From the NCBI GenBank assembly GCA_963556195.1, contig OY744532.1:84245734-84309733 (forward strand): a stretch of 64,000 bases of DNA, written 5' to 3'. The position numbers were made by a program, and so were the translations under genes. Position 1 is the first letter of the stretch. Each line of letters starts with the position of its first letter. Below, in pieces: positions 1 through 12,167 of this stretch. The stretch comes from Sepiola atlantica. Lineage: Eukaryota; Mollusca; Cephalopoda; Sepiida; Sepiolidae. The notes below the pieces were generated by a model. The model saw nothing but the letters and a program-made list of their open reading frames with translations. It had not been told where the DNA came from and made no database searches.

Positions 1-30
1 AAGTAGAGCTAGGTAGTAAGCAATGAAAAT

Positions 31-156
31 ATATATGGCAATCAAGCTACACAGACGTTCCCGTGTTTCATCCCCGGGGGGAATCGTCAGGCTAAATGCA
101 TTTAGTCTGACGATTCCCCCCGGGGATGAAACACGGAAGCTTTTGTGTAGCTTGAT

Positions 157-166
<10 letters not shown>
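31..166. repeat. Palindromic foldback repeat, copy A
   Basis: A near-perfect inverted repeat centred between bases 98 and 99 on CTAAATGCATTTAG. The arms run outward through GGCAATCAAGCTACACAGA and its complement. The ends merge into TATATA. No open frame of note exists. A second copy with the same core lies at 235-370, so this is a dispersed foldback or MITE-like unit rather than a chance hairpin. Confidence 0.85.

Positions 167-234
<68 letters not shown>
167..234. repeat. (TA)n microsatellite
   Basis: Perfect TA dinucleotide run joining the two palindromic repeats. A further TA-rich stretch follows the second palindrome at 371-412, directly before Penelope-like element 1. Confidence 0.95.
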
Positions 235-240
<6 letters not shown>

Positions 241-370
241 ATCAAGCTACACAGAGGCTCCCGTGTTTCATTCCCGGGGGGGGGGGAATTGTCAGGCTAA
301 ATGCATTTAGCCTGACGATTTCCCCTCGGGGATGAAACACGGGAGCCTCTGTGTAGCTTGATTGCCATAT
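235..370. repeat. Palindromic foldback repeat, copy B
   Basis: Second copy of the 31-166 palindrome, centred at 303/304. It differs by substitutions and a longer G run in the left arm. Both copies end in (TA)n, which suggests TA as the insertion target or a shared origin by duplication through the microsatellite. Confidence 0.85.
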
Positions 371-376
371 ATATAA

Positions 377-412
<36 letters not shown>

Positions 413-413
<1 letters not shown>

Positions 414-1360
414 ATGAAGAAGAATGGAAAGGAATCAGAGAAGCAAAAGTCAAATCATAATTCAATTCAATTGCTCAGAGCAAGGTATATTCCGCAAAAA
501 AGGCAATTTATTCAAGTTAAATTTTCCTTAAGCCAGGCTTTTCAAAGATCAAAATCTTATCATCAGAGGAAGTCGCTGTGATAGATAAGTTGGCAAAGGC
601 CAAGATTTAAAATTTGAAAAAATAAAATAAAGTTGTAGGGGGAAGAAACACAGGGCAAAATTCTGCCCGAATGCAAGCAAATGTCCGATTGCTAAAAAGT
701 CCGGTGTCGAAAAGTCCAGCGGAGAGAATGAGATGTAGATAGGTAGGTCGTTAAAAGGCCCGAAAGGTTGTGAGAGAGGAATCAAAGTTAAATTCCAAGA
801 AGCCACAACTTCAGGAGCGGCGAAAATAGAAAATCCAAAGGGTAAAATGTCCAATAAGTGCAGGCAGGCAGGCAGGCTCAGAAGAGAGTGAGGTGGAAAA
901 TATTCGCCATTAACAATACTTCCTGGGCAAAGATGTCAGAGAAAATGCTTTAAAATGGGAAAAAATGTAGCGAAAATATTTTAAAGTTAGCCCGAAGCGA
1001 AAGCCGGCTTGAAAATGAGAAAAGGCATAAACTCCTGTGCGACCAGTATGCAGGGAGGGAATGAGTGAGGGTGTGTAGGGGGTGAGAAGAACGGGTGCGA
1101 AGAAGGAAAAGGGGTGTGGAGAGTGAATGCGGTTAAAACTAAGAGTGTGATTGTGGGGTGTGAGTCGCATGAAAGTAGAAATTAGATGTTAGCGCGAATT
1201 TGGGTTCAACTAAAAAAGGGAAAGGATTGAGTAGGAGTAAGTCAACGAGTGATGGGAGGGAGAGTTCAAATGCCAGAATGCGTCTATAAATAGAGTTCGG
1301 GGTTTAGTTGTTTTATCAGGAGACCTTACTTATAAACAATGAGGCAAAATATATTGATGG
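413..1360 (+). repeat. Left terminal inverted repeat of Penelope-like element 1, split by 789 bp
   Basis: Bases 413-501 are complementary to 5176-5264, and bases 1291-1360 match 5101-5170 over 70 of 70 positions. On the left these two blocks are separated by 789 bp (502-1290). On the right they are contiguous except for a short T run. The 502-1290 stretch has no recognisable coding content. Either it belongs to the full-length repeat and was lost on the right, or it was inserted on the left. Confidence 0.85.
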
Positions 1361-1439
1361 GTAGAATTTTCACCACGATATGAACCACAAATCCTCCTCC
1401 CACCAAACTGACACCAGCAATCCCTCACCTCCTACCCAT

Positions 1440-3940
1440 TTCGGAACTACTCTACCTATGAACTCTTGAAGGGAACTGAAGAAATTAGAAAAATCAGCTG
1501 CTTCCAGGTACGGTCTCAAAACCTCCTTCTTCCCCAAACAAAATGAACACCTCAATAATTTCGAAAATGACCTATTTGACCTCATTAGTCGCAATTAATT
1601 CAAAAGGCACAATAAACACCTCAATCCCATCATCAAAAAAATCAACAAATTCACTAACAATATTAGGAAACACCCAGATATAATTGTCCCAGCGGATAAA
1701 ACTAAGAATTTTTACGAACTAAAATATAGTCAATACAAATCCTTAATCTACAAAGAATTAAATAAATCTTACAAAAGCACCTCTTACGATACCTTGGCTA
1801 GTATAAACAGTGAGGCAAATCCATACTAACATCTTTGAATGTCCTTAACTACGCAGAAATGTTAACCCCTGCAATACCTAGATTCACCTTGAGGGACCAT
1901 AAAAATAATTTCCAGGAAAACCCTACCATCAGACTAATCTGCCCTTCTAAATCCGACCTAGGCATCATAAGTAAGAAGATCTTGGATAGAATCATCCCCA
2001 CCTTAAAAGCAAAAATTCGTTACACTCTTTGGCAATCCTCAGATGAGGTTACTACCTGGTTCCTTAACCTCATTGATAAGTCTAAACCTTACTTGAATTT
2101 CATAACATTCGATATTAATAATTACTACCAGTCCATTTCCCCTATCTTACTTAACAAAGCATTAATCTTCGCTAAAATAATTCTGATATTACAGACATAG
2201 AGATTAAACTAATAATATTAGCCAGAAGATCCCTACTAGAATTTGATAATAAGCTTTGGACCAGGAAGAAAACTCCCAATAACTTTGATATTACTATGGG
2301 GACCTCAGACTCTGCCAGGTCACTGACTTGGTGGGTTTGTACCTGATGAGACAATTGGGGTTTAATTTTGGGCATTTGCAGAGTGGGTTGTATAGGGACG
2401 ATGCCTTGTTTGTATCTGGGAAGAGATCGAGACAATATAATAACACTATCAAAAACTTACATAACTTCTTCAAAAACTTTGGTTTGACCATTACAGTGGA
2501 ACCTGAGAAAAGAATATCCAACTTTCTTGTCCTCGCATTAGATCTTAACTCGGGAACCTTCAGCCCATACCATAAACCTAACTTAACCCTTTTCTACGTA
2601 CATAGCCTATCTAACCACCCTAAATCCATCATAAACTCAATAGTCCCCTCAGTATCTAACAGAATCTCTAAGCTATCTGCGAATGAATCTATATTCGATC
2701 AACATTCTAGCTTCTACAATAATGCTTTGCTAAACTCAGGCTACAATCACAAAATTAAATATAACTGCAACCCCTTTACTCAAGTTAACAAACCCTCAGG
2801 CATTATTACGCACAACATGACCACACACAGAAGTAAAAAGTTTAACACATCTGCACCTAAGACATTCAAAACACACGCTAATAAGCCCATAGGAATTAAC
2901 AATATTGATAATCGGGCAGACCCACAGGCGCACAGACAAAGAAGACAACTTAGAAGAAAGAATAACATTTGGTTCAATCCGCCTTTCAGCAGTAATGTTA
3001 AAACCAACATACCTAAGGAATTTTTCCAAATTTTAGACAGATCTTTTAAGCACCCCCACAGATATAGCACTATTCTTAACAAAAATTCTATTAAAATATC
3101 TTACTCTACTATGCCAATATTGAACAAACTATCATAACCTCTAACAATAGGAAAATCAAACATATCCAACAACAACCACCCACCGTACCACTCACCACTT
3201 CTAACTGCCGTAAACCCAGAGATTGTCCCCTAAACAACAATTGTGTACAGAAGGACGTAATATACGCTTGTACTGTGAAACAATTCCCCCGCTCCACCAA
3301 TGTTGTGAGCAATCATACTTCCCATACTCCACCCGAATTTTGCATCTCCCCTCAACCCCAATCCGCTTCTCCTCAAGACTCCCACTTATGCAGCCATACC
3401 TCTAACCAAGCACCCCCAATAATAGATAGTACCCATGGGCTAACTCACATTTCCCCCATATCCGCTCCACCCTATTCATTCAAACAACCTCCCTCGCATA
3501 ACTCGAATCTCCAAACCCAAATCTCATCTAATACCACTAGCAATCTCAATGCAACTATAGCCCCACCCTTCAAGATACACACTTATATTGGGGCGTCCTC
3601 TTTCCCCATTAAGCCCCGGATCTCTAACCATATCTATTCCTTTAAAAATAGCAACGATAATAGCACAGGCACTTCACTCTCCAATTTAATTAGAAACCTC
3701 AATCTTAAAAATACTCCCTATTCACTTCACTGGTCAATACTTAAAAAGTCTAAATCATATACCCCGGGAGCATCCCATTGCCAACTTTGTACTTTGGAAA
3801 CCTTTATGATAGCTACTGCTAATAAATCTAAAAACATTATTAACTCTAAGAATGAACTTATCTCCAGTTGCAGACATAAACGTAAATTCAAGTATAGCAA
3901 CCATAGTAATCCCCCAGACACCCATCCCTCATTTGATTAA
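1440..3940 (+). pseudogene. Penelope-like reverse transcriptase / GIY-YIG endonuclease (broken)
   Basis: Polyprotein pseudogene for RNA-templated DNA synthesis and target nicking. Visible in order: an N-terminal region with VPADKTKNFYEL near 1690; the RT fingers with RFTLRDHK near 1885; RT motif A with FITFDINNYY near 2100; the catalytic GLYRDDAL at about 2386; thumb-like sequence to 3100; a Cys cluster (CRKPRDCPLNNNC, about 3204); and a GIY-YIG-type domain with VIY near 3256 and TYIGAS near 3580. The domain ends in the conserved SSCRHKRKFK near 3870. Lesions: an in-frame TAA at 1596-1598 and frame changes near 1825, 2190, 2325 and 3115. Between the VIY and YIG halves lie about 85 residues rich in Ser, Pro, Asn and Thr, where this family normally has about ten. 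Confidence 0.8.
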
Positions 3941-5100
3941 ATACCCTCCCATCATCCCGGATTTTCCCTACCTACATTTCGAATCTCCTTTCGGATTGTT
4001 CTAATTCCTGTTGCTCTATAATCTCTGCATATATCCCCCTCATCCCTTTAGCCTCCTCTTAACTTAAAAAATTTCCCATAAACTCCGTTAGCTTCACAAT
4101 TCCCTCAACTTTAATACCTTTCTCCCACTAACCCCTAAATCATTTTACTTAACCTCCTTAACCGTATAATTTGTATATGACTTCCATTTCTTCCCCCTTT
4201 AACTTCTTTTAATACATTCTTCCGCTTCCCATCAACACTTCAAAACTTCTATCCTTCCCTCTCACCCTGATAACTAACCCACCATTTTCTTATTATACCC
4301 TAGCCCTTTTTTCACTTGTTGATTCGCCTTATCTACTCTTAATCCCCTTTGCACATTCCGATATCGATCTCCTTACTGTTCTCTCTGTGCACTCTAAATT
4401 TTTTTCCCCCTCCTGCTTTTACTTTTAAATAATTCTTCTCACTCTTTAAATAGCCTCGATTATTCCCCCTAGTTACCTCGCCCTTCGCTCACTTCTCTCA
4501 GACCATGTTCAACCCCTAACCCGCCCTCACTCTACATCTTTTAACCCCCATAATATTTACTTTTAACTGCGATCTCCATTCTCACTCTGGTTTAATCTAT
4601 TGTCACTACTTTAACTTCGTATGTCTCTTGCTTATTTCTGCCATCATTGACCTAATTAATAATTTTCTTAATCAACCTCCTTATACTTTTTTTTTGGAAA
4701 ATTTTTTGTTTCAAAGTTTAATTCTCCCTCTTCCATAAAGCACTAGCGTCTCGTAACTGCTCATTTTATTTCAACCCATACCTTTAACCACCTTGGGGAT
4801 TCCCATTTCGGATATCCTTTCGAGGTTTAATTTACTCTTCCCTCATTCTAATACTCATTTTCGAGTTCGTATTTTATCGACTTTTTCCCTCATTCTATTA
4901 TTATTTTCTCATCAGGCAACCCATAATTTTCTTTGCGAGCTTAAAACTAATACTAATTTTATTATCTCTTTTTCATTTTTTATTTTTCTTATTTTTATTT
5001 TTATTTTTATCTTTAATTTTAATTCTATTCTTATTTTACTTTTTTACTTTTTTAATCTTTCAATTTTTAATTTTTATTCTTACTATTTCTCTAATTCTAC

Positions 5101-5264
5101 CCATCAATATATTTTGCCTCATTGTTTATAAGTAAGGTCTCCTGATAAAACAACTAAACCCCGAACTCTATTTTTTTTTTTGCGGAATATACCTTGCTCT
5201 GAGCAATTGAATTGAATTATGATTTGACTTTTGCTTCTCTAATTCCTTTCCATTCTTCTTCATT
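5101..5264 (-). repeat. Right terminal inverted repeat of Penelope-like element 1
   Basis: Reverse complement of the two left blocks, joined here by a short T run at 5171-5180. It marks the right end of the element. After about 85 bp of unassigned sequence a (TA)n array (5350-5427) follows. Confidence 0.85.
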
Positions 5265-5346
5265 CTACCTGCTCTATCCTGGATATCGAGCTATATACTC
5301 CTCACAATAGGTTTAACTTTTCCTAAAAGTTCGCTTTTAGTACACC

Positions 5347-5349
<3 letters not shown>

Positions 5350-5427
<78 letters not shown>
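5350..5427. repeat. (TA)n microsatellite
   Basis: Uninterrupted TA run. The following 5428-6129 contains no open frame or motif that I recognise. Confidence 0.95.
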
Positions 5428-5429
<2 letters not shown>

Positions 5430-6129
5430 TAGAACCTTTATTGGTTAATGTTTTAATCATGATAGTGTGCCGTAGATTGACTACATTCAAACTGAAATCC
5501 AGGCACTGTAGACACGTTTACTTCAGCATGCATTTCAGTTAATGTAATATGTTATATACCCTCGTTATTGAGCGGTTATCATTAAACAAAAAGACTGACA
5601 ACTTATAAGACAAAAAAATGCCATAAAAATGATTGGTCTGGGTTTTTTTCATCCTGCCCCGTTTGGACTTTTACAATGATTGATGTGCGAAATAGTTGGT
5701 CTCTTTGCATCGCCCTGCCAGAAAGTAGTTGGTGCATCAATTATTATGGTCGGTATAACAAAGCTATCTATCGCAACTACAGTGTTTACCTCTCACTTAT
5801 GCAAGTGTTTCTGCGCTAAGCTCGTATACTTTCAGAGATATACTAAAATAGCGGTTTATACAAAAACTGTTCACAATAGGCGTTGACAGATAAGTCAAGC
5901 AGATCACTTATGTTATTTATCTAAGATAGTTATTTTTCTATAGTATATTTCATTTTCTTATAAAACATGTTTGCCATTTCAATGAGTTACTTATTGAAAA
6001 AAATCGTATTTGTTGAAATAACTACTTTACACACGCCACTTTATTAATAAATTACATCAACAAGTGTGAATTTTGTGTATTTATAAAATAAATATTTTTT
6101 TACCAAAAAAGCACTTTTATTACATAAAT

Positions 6130-7200
6130 TCTGCGAGAATGCATTTTGACAAATCTTGGTCGGCATCCAATTTTACCGAAGATTGTCCATAATTCTGTTC
6201 TATTTAAGGTGTCGAAATCTTTTGTCAGGCCTACAAAAAAATTAAAGACTTTTAATCGGCTTGCTTTGTTTCTAAGAAACAGAATTCTTAGAAACCAAGC
6301 CAGCCGATTAAACGACTTTAAAGTTTTTGTGGGCAAAAGCTTTCGATACCGTAAATAGAGCAGAATTATGGACAATCTTTGGTAAAATTAAATACCTATC
6401 AGGATTCGTCAAAATGCTTAAAAAACGTCACCAGGTGGGCCATTCTCTGAACCAATATCTATTGAGAACGGTTTTAAACAGGGTGACATTCTTGCACCGA
6501 CGTTGTTATATATATATATTTTGCGACGGCCCTCTCCAACGCCTTTAAGAACTGTAGCGTCTGCGTTCTCATAAGTCACCGCATAACTGCTAGGGTCTTC
6601 AACCTAACCAGATCTAATGCAAAGTTCAAGACCTTCAAAACCATTGTACGAGGGATTCTATATGATGATGATGCAGTTTTCTTTGCCAACACCGCGATGA
6701 TAATGAACTTCTTCTATGGAGCATGTAGCCCCTTTGAACTTACCATCAATCTAGAGAAAACAAAGGTAATGTGGTTTTACTCCTCAAGGACTCCAAAGGT
6801 ACAAGATTACGTGCAGTTGACTCATTTGTATATCTTGGTAGTATTCTCTCCCGAAATGGATCCTTAAACTCTGAGATACTTCTAAAAATTTAAAAGGCTA
6901 GCACATCTATTGGTAAGCTTGAAGGGTGCGCGTTTTCAGACAGAGTCATTACCATAAAATACCGTGGTTTTACGAGTAATGCGTCTTGTGTGTTCTCATG
7001 TATTCTACGGAGCCGTGGACAACGTATCGCCAACACATCTAGGTGCTAGAGAGGTTCCACCAAACATGTCTCAGTGTGTAAAGATAGGAGATTACAGTCT
7101 CCCAAAACAAGTGTTAGATGGGAAACTGCTGCATAGAAAACATCCGAAATACAAACCTAAGTCAGGTTTTTAAGATTTAACAAAAAAAAGTAAAAACCCT
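6130..7200 (+). pseudogene. RTE-like LINE reverse transcriptase relic with inverted duplication
   Basis: Fragment of a non-LTR retrotransposon RT, broken by many frameshifts. On the plus strand AFDTVNRAELWTIFGKI (about 6336-6390) is the RT motif A region. It is followed by remnants of the SEPIPIENG/KQGDILAPT block near 6450-6500, an ILYDDDAVFFAN block near 6656 (the family active site is YADD, here YDDD) and INLEKTKVMW near 6745. On the minus strand the same motif A region recurs (DFDTLNRTELWTIFGKIGC) between about 6230 and 6140. The segment around 6135-6430 is therefore a head-to-head inverted duplication centred near 6280. RTE/BovB-type affinity is my reading of the motifs. The element is dead. 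Confidence 0.7.
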
Positions 7201-7611
7201 TGATGTAAACGTGAAAAACTGGGGAGGTTGCCTCTGAAGCGATCCGTCTGGCGTGTGGAAGATTTGAGGCTAGCGTTATAAAGTACTTAATCTTTCAACG
7301 TACTTTGCAGAAGCAAGCAAGTCAAAACGAACCATTTACATTTACACCTTATTATGTGTGTGTTTATGTGGAAGAGTATATTTGCCCCTAGCTGGTCTAC
7401 AGACTAACATGAGATCCCATGATTAGACCCTAATATACAAGTGTATAAACGGGAGTGTTATATAGCTAGATACAAACGGAATCCAGTGGGCTTGTGAGTG
7501 ATATCTGCAGCAAGTAAAAATAAGTCGGGACTTCAAAGCCATCTACGTGATCATAACCAAGCATTGCAATCTTCTGTGGGGGGGGGGGCTTTTTCTGTAA
7601 GGAGGTAGCAA
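7201..7611. other. Intergenic, nothing recognised
   Basis: No coding frame, RNA gene or repeat recognised. A G run occurs at about 7578-7588, just before the microsatellite. Confidence 0.5.
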
Positions 7612-7669
<58 letters not shown>

Positions 7670-8059
7670 ATTATATATATGTATATATATATGTATATAT
7701 ATATATAAGTATGTGTATGTATGTATAATATATATATATTTATATATAGGTATGTGTATGTATGTATAATATATATATATATTTATATATAGGTATGTGT
7801 ATGTATCTATTATATATATATATATATGTATATTATATATATGTATATATACATGTATATATATATATAGGTATGTGTATGTATGTATAATATATATATA
7901 TATATATATTTATATATAGGTATATGTATGTATTATATATATATATACACATATACATATATGCATATATATACATGCATATGCAAGACACACACACATA
8001 TATATGCGTGTGTCTGGCATCATGTATATATTATATACATACATACACGTGTGATCAGC

Positions 8060-8095
<36 letters not shown>

Positions 8096-8190
8096 ATATA
8101 TGTTCATATATTATACGCATACACACTTACATAAACGGAAAACAGAGAAGACCCACACAGATATACATATATATATGGTATTTCGGTATA
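7612..8190. repeat. (TA)n with interspersed TATG/CATA repeats
   Basis: Composite microsatellite: pure TA, then repeated TATATATAGGTATGTGTATG blocks (about 7760, 7790, 7865 and 7910), then CA/CATA blocks. Open frames here encode only Ile-Tyr and Thr-His repeats and are not genes. Confidence 0.9.
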
Positions 8191-8586
8191 TTGGAAGTGA
8201 TTTATGTTTCTCATTTAGACAATTCGGTTTGATTAAAAGATAAACAGAAACACAGAGACATGCTGGTAGACATAATCATTTTCAGGGATGTGGTCATACG
8301 ACGGCTGTTAGTGTAATTATCTGGCATTTCAGTCGAGCATTCTGCTCCGCGCCGACGAACGCGACGATGCTCTGATTGATAAATAGAACAATAACGACGT
8401 ATCAACGGACGATCTATAATACGTTCCAGAGCTTTAAGTGCAAAACATGAGATGTAAAATAACTCAGAAAGTCTAAAAAAATACGGAATTTATTTCCAAT
8501 GATTTGCAAATCGCTCTTTTTGGCTAAAGTCTTCATAGCAAGCAGTGCATACAATTAACGCATATGCACAGCTGCGCATACATTTA

Positions 8587-9372
8587 TATATATATATATT
8601 TTTTTTTTTATATATATATTTATATATATATTTATATATATATATATATATATATTTATATGTATATATATATAGATTTATATATGTATATATATAGATT
8701 TATATATGTACATATATATATATTATTTATATATATATTTTTATATATATATATCCATATATATATACGTACATATATATTTATATATATATTCATATAT
8801 ATATATATATATCTTTATATACATATATACATATATATATTTATATATATTCATATATATATATAGACATGTATATAATATCTATAGATGTATATATATA
8901 TTCATATATATATATATTTATATATATATTCATATATATATATATTCATATATATATATTCATATATATATATATATTTATATATATATATATATATCCA
9001 TATATGTATATTCATATATATATATATATATACATATATACATATATATATATATATTCATATATATATATATTTATATATCTATGTATTTACATATATA
9101 TATATTCATATATATATATATATATATATTCATATATATACATATATTCATATATATATATATATTCATATATATATATATTTATATACATATATACATA
9201 TATATATTCATATATATATATTCATATATATATATATATATACATATATTTATATACATATATACATATATACATATATTCATATATATATATATATATT
9301 CATATATATGTATATATATTTATATATATACATATATATGTATATATGTATGTATATATATTTATATATATA
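8587..9372. repeat. (TA)n/(TATATTCA) imperfect satellite, ~790 bp
   Basis: Long TA-based array in which TATATTCATATA and TATTTATATA variants alternate. All plus-strand frames stay open because the repeat lacks stop codons in most phases, giving spurious Ile-Tyr-Ser-Tyr proteins. The flanks (8191-8586 and 9373-10149) show nothing I recognise. Confidence 0.9.
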
Positions 9373-10149
9373 AATTTAAGTTCGTAATCCGAGGCTGGAG
9401 CAATGTGATATAGGTACCTGAAGGTTGAACAGATTAACAAAAATAAATGAGAAGAGAAAATATGAATGCAATCTCAAATCAATTTATTAATATTTCACGA
9501 TTTAACGGTTTAAATACCAGAACAGTAAATATTTAAAAAGTTTACTGTCAAGCAATTAAAAAGGTCCGGAAAAGGTCAACTTTAATTTTCGAGAGTGGAA
9601 CCTCTCATCATCAAAATATCAAAAATATGACGGAGTGGTCGAAAAGGCGAGATGGACACAACTGTTGGCAAAATGCCGCAGAGAATTGGTGGCAGATTCG
9701 CAGAAAATAAGGTTAGATAAGCTAATTGGATATCAATATTAATTATTCCTATCATGTCAGTTATTTAGAATAACTCACCTATGGTTCTCACAGCAGTCGC
9801 TGTATCTAATTGCACACTGTTTAAAATCGATAAGCTTCCAGGTATATGAGAGGAAATGATCTTCGAAGATTAATGTACATGCCGTCTAATTCAAATACTA
9901 GTGTAAGTAATTAGTCGTTACAAGGAAGTTCACAATGAAAGTAATCGGTGTTATGTATTCGTTTTTGAATCAGATTCCTCATAAGCTTCCTCAGGTAATC
10001 TCTGTTCTTTCAAGTTGCAGTTTGTATGAATGGTTCTACCATTTTTTTTTCAATTCTTTCTGGCATTTCGTGACTTCTTTTGAACCTTGTTAATGCGACT
10101 ATGCTATTTCTTTTTGAGGGGCGTCAAGTAATAAGATGTTTCTTACATT

Positions 10150-10152
10150 GTA

Positions 10153-10224
<72 letters not shown>

Positions 10225-10225
10225 T
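10150..10225. repeat. (TTA)n microsatellite 1
   Basis: Perfect trinucleotide run. Its right side continues directly into a copy of the GC-richer repeat beginning ACTTACTAGGAGTG, the same junction seen at the other (TTA)n arrays in this region. Confidence 0.9.
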
Positions 10226-11270
10226 ACTGACTTACTTACTAGGAGTGCCTAACTGTGATCGTTCACCGGACAAACAGGGTATTGTAGACAACAAGTCTCT
10301 TAAGATGTCACGTTCTCTCGGCTTTTTCTTTCATTTCTGTGTTCTTCAACCACCTGTTGATCATCTGAAGAAGTTCAGTGTTTTTTTCTAAGTCTAGTGG
10401 ACGTATGTCTATTCAAACTTACTGTACTCTCCGTACCCTCTCGTCGAGGTCTTGATAGTGATATCTCTGCTCCGTAATTACATCCTTTTAAATACTTTTT
10501 GTAGAAATGGACGATGCTTTTTTGTGACGGCTTGATAGTTTTCATTATTTCATCACCGGCTATTTTAAGACGTCATTATCAATGACTGCTCACAGACAAA
10601 AAAATAACACGTATTTGCTTTTTATAAATCTCAAGAGCGAACGCAGGCAATAACTAATGTTTTTTCCTTGAGTCTAAATGACAAACACTTTTTTGAGTTT
10701 TAACAGTCTCCGGCTTTTGCTAATCGTTGCAAATCATTGTGTATTATCGCAACAGTCGTTTACCTTTGATGTATAACTGACAATGACTGTTAGTTTTCTC
10801 TGTAATTTAAGTGGCATCAATACCCTCTTATGTACCAATATTCTCCCCATCCTTCCTGTTGAGGTCTTGTTCCGTCTCTCCTTCTTCGGCCTTTCCATCC
10901 CCTATGACTTTTCAAGCTTTGTATCATAATTTGTACTCACTGTAAGTCATCGTCGGTGATTGCTCACCGACAACAACCGGTTGTGTTCTCTGTAGTGTGA
11001 GTGTCAACAGGCCTCCCCAGATTTCAAGGAATATCCATCTCTTTTCGATAACTACCGCAAATGACCTTGCGGTATCACAACAGCCGCCCCCTCCCCATTG
11101 ATCTCTCACTGGCAACGATCATTGGTCTCCTCTGGGACTTGGGTAGCTATAAGCCTTCCTAAGGTCCCAGCACTAGCCACACTCTTCCAGTGGAGGTCTG
11201 GTTAGTGCTTAACCTCCTCGCTCTTCCCACACTCGTTGGCCCTTCACGACTAGTTTGTGTGGTATCAGCC
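10226..11270 (-). repeat. Degenerate copies of a ~330-bp SINE-like repeat
   Basis: At least two decayed copies of the repeat that is best preserved at 11634-12000. The clearest runs about 10930-11270. Shared words include CATCTCTTTTCG, GACCTTGCGGTATC, CAACAGCC, AAGGTCCCAG and CTCTTCCAGTGGAGGTCTGG in the same order. Another, partial copy starts at 10226 after (TTA)n. Read on the minus strand the unit would end in CTCCTAGTGAGTAAATAAT, so the trinucleotide array could be its 3' tail. I see no clear tRNA promoter box. Confidence 0.6.
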
Positions 11271-11546
11271 AAGCATAGTGTCATCATTTTATTAATTTTC
11301 GTTAAATTCGTTTTAATTATTTTGTGTTTGGTGGGGGGCAGTTGATGATGTTTTTCGCAATTTCTGTTCTTTGGTTCGTGTAGTGGTGTTAGCTGTGTAG
11401 TTATTTTTCTTCCTATTGTAACTTCCATGTGACTGGTTATCGTTCCTTGCTTATGAGGTTGGTTTCCGCATTCTAGGGTTTTTCTTAAGTTGCAGCTGGT
11501 TTGATCATTGCCGTCCCTTGTATCGTCTCAGTGATCCCTTAAGTTC

Positions 11547-11549
<3 letters not shown>

Positions 11550-11633
<84 letters not shown>
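11550..11633. repeat. (TTA)n microsatellite 2
   Basis: Perfect TTA run directly abutting the repeat copy that starts CTCACTAGGAGTG at 11636. Confidence 0.9.
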
Positions 11634-11634
<1 letters not shown>

Positions 11635-11999
11635 TACTCACTAGGAGTGATCACACTGGTCATCGTCAGTGATCACCCACTGCCAACAACCTGTGGTATT
11701 CCCTGGAGTCTGAGTGACAACAAGTCTCCTCAGACTTCCAGTATGCTCCACCTCTTTTCGTTCATCACCGCTGATGACCTTGCGGTATCGCAACAGCCAC
11801 CTACCACCGATTTCCCGCTGATAAGGGCCATTGGTCCCCTCTGGGGCCCGAGTGGCAACTAGCCTCCCCAAGGTCCCAGAGCTGTCAGCGCTCTTCCAGT
11901 GGAGGTCTGGTTTGCGCTTTCCCTCCTCGACCCTCTGTCCATAATTTTCGTGGCGTTAGCCTATGCTTGCGCCTCTCTCGTGCGGTTGTATTTTCCCCG

Positions 12000-12000
<1 letters not shown>
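11634..12000 (-). repeat. Best copy of the (TTA)n-associated ~367-bp repeat
   Basis: GC-richer unit lying exactly between two (TTA)n arrays (11550-11633 and 12001-12062). It shares ordered words with 10930-11270. A partial copy of about 40 bp (starting CTCACTAGGAGTTCTCACA, about 12067) sits between the third and fourth (TTA)n arrays. The arrangement looks like repeated insertion of one family, with the trinucleotide as its tail or target. No protein function is supported. Confidence 0.65.
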
Positions 12001-12062
<62 letters not shown>

Positions 12063-12106
12063 TGTACTCACTAGGAGTTCTCACACAGGTCATCATCAGT
12101 GATTGC

Positions 12107-12166
<60 letters not shown>

Positions 12167-12167
12167 C
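12001..12167. repeat. (TTA)n microsatellites 3 and 4
   Basis: Two perfect TTA runs (12001-12062 and 12106-12167) separated by a short fragment of the neighbouring repeat. 12168-12673 contains no recognised feature. Confidence 0.9.

Larger units (their letters stand above)
413..5264 (+). mobile_element. Penelope-like element 1 (RT + GIY-YIG), decayed
   Basis: A complete-looking but inactive Penelope-like retroelement. It is bounded by inverted terminal repeats (413-501 plus 1291-1360 on the left; 5101-5264 on the right) and flanked by (TA)n on both sides. The interior carries a reverse transcriptase with a YRDD active site and a C-terminal GIY-YIG endonuclease with a Cys-rich linker, the domain order of animal Penelope-like elements. 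Long terminal repeats in inverted orientation are known for this class. The 3' interior (3941-5100) is pyrimidine- and AT-rich non-coding sequence. Several frameshifts and a stop make it a pseudo-element. The assignment to this class rests on recognised motifs and not on a database search. Confidence 0.8.

Noticed and set aside
8587..9372. Long open frames of Ile-Tyr-Ser-Tyr repeats
   Set aside because: They are translations of TA-based microsatellite DNA. The same happens at 28231-28346, 7612-8190 and 35528-35604.
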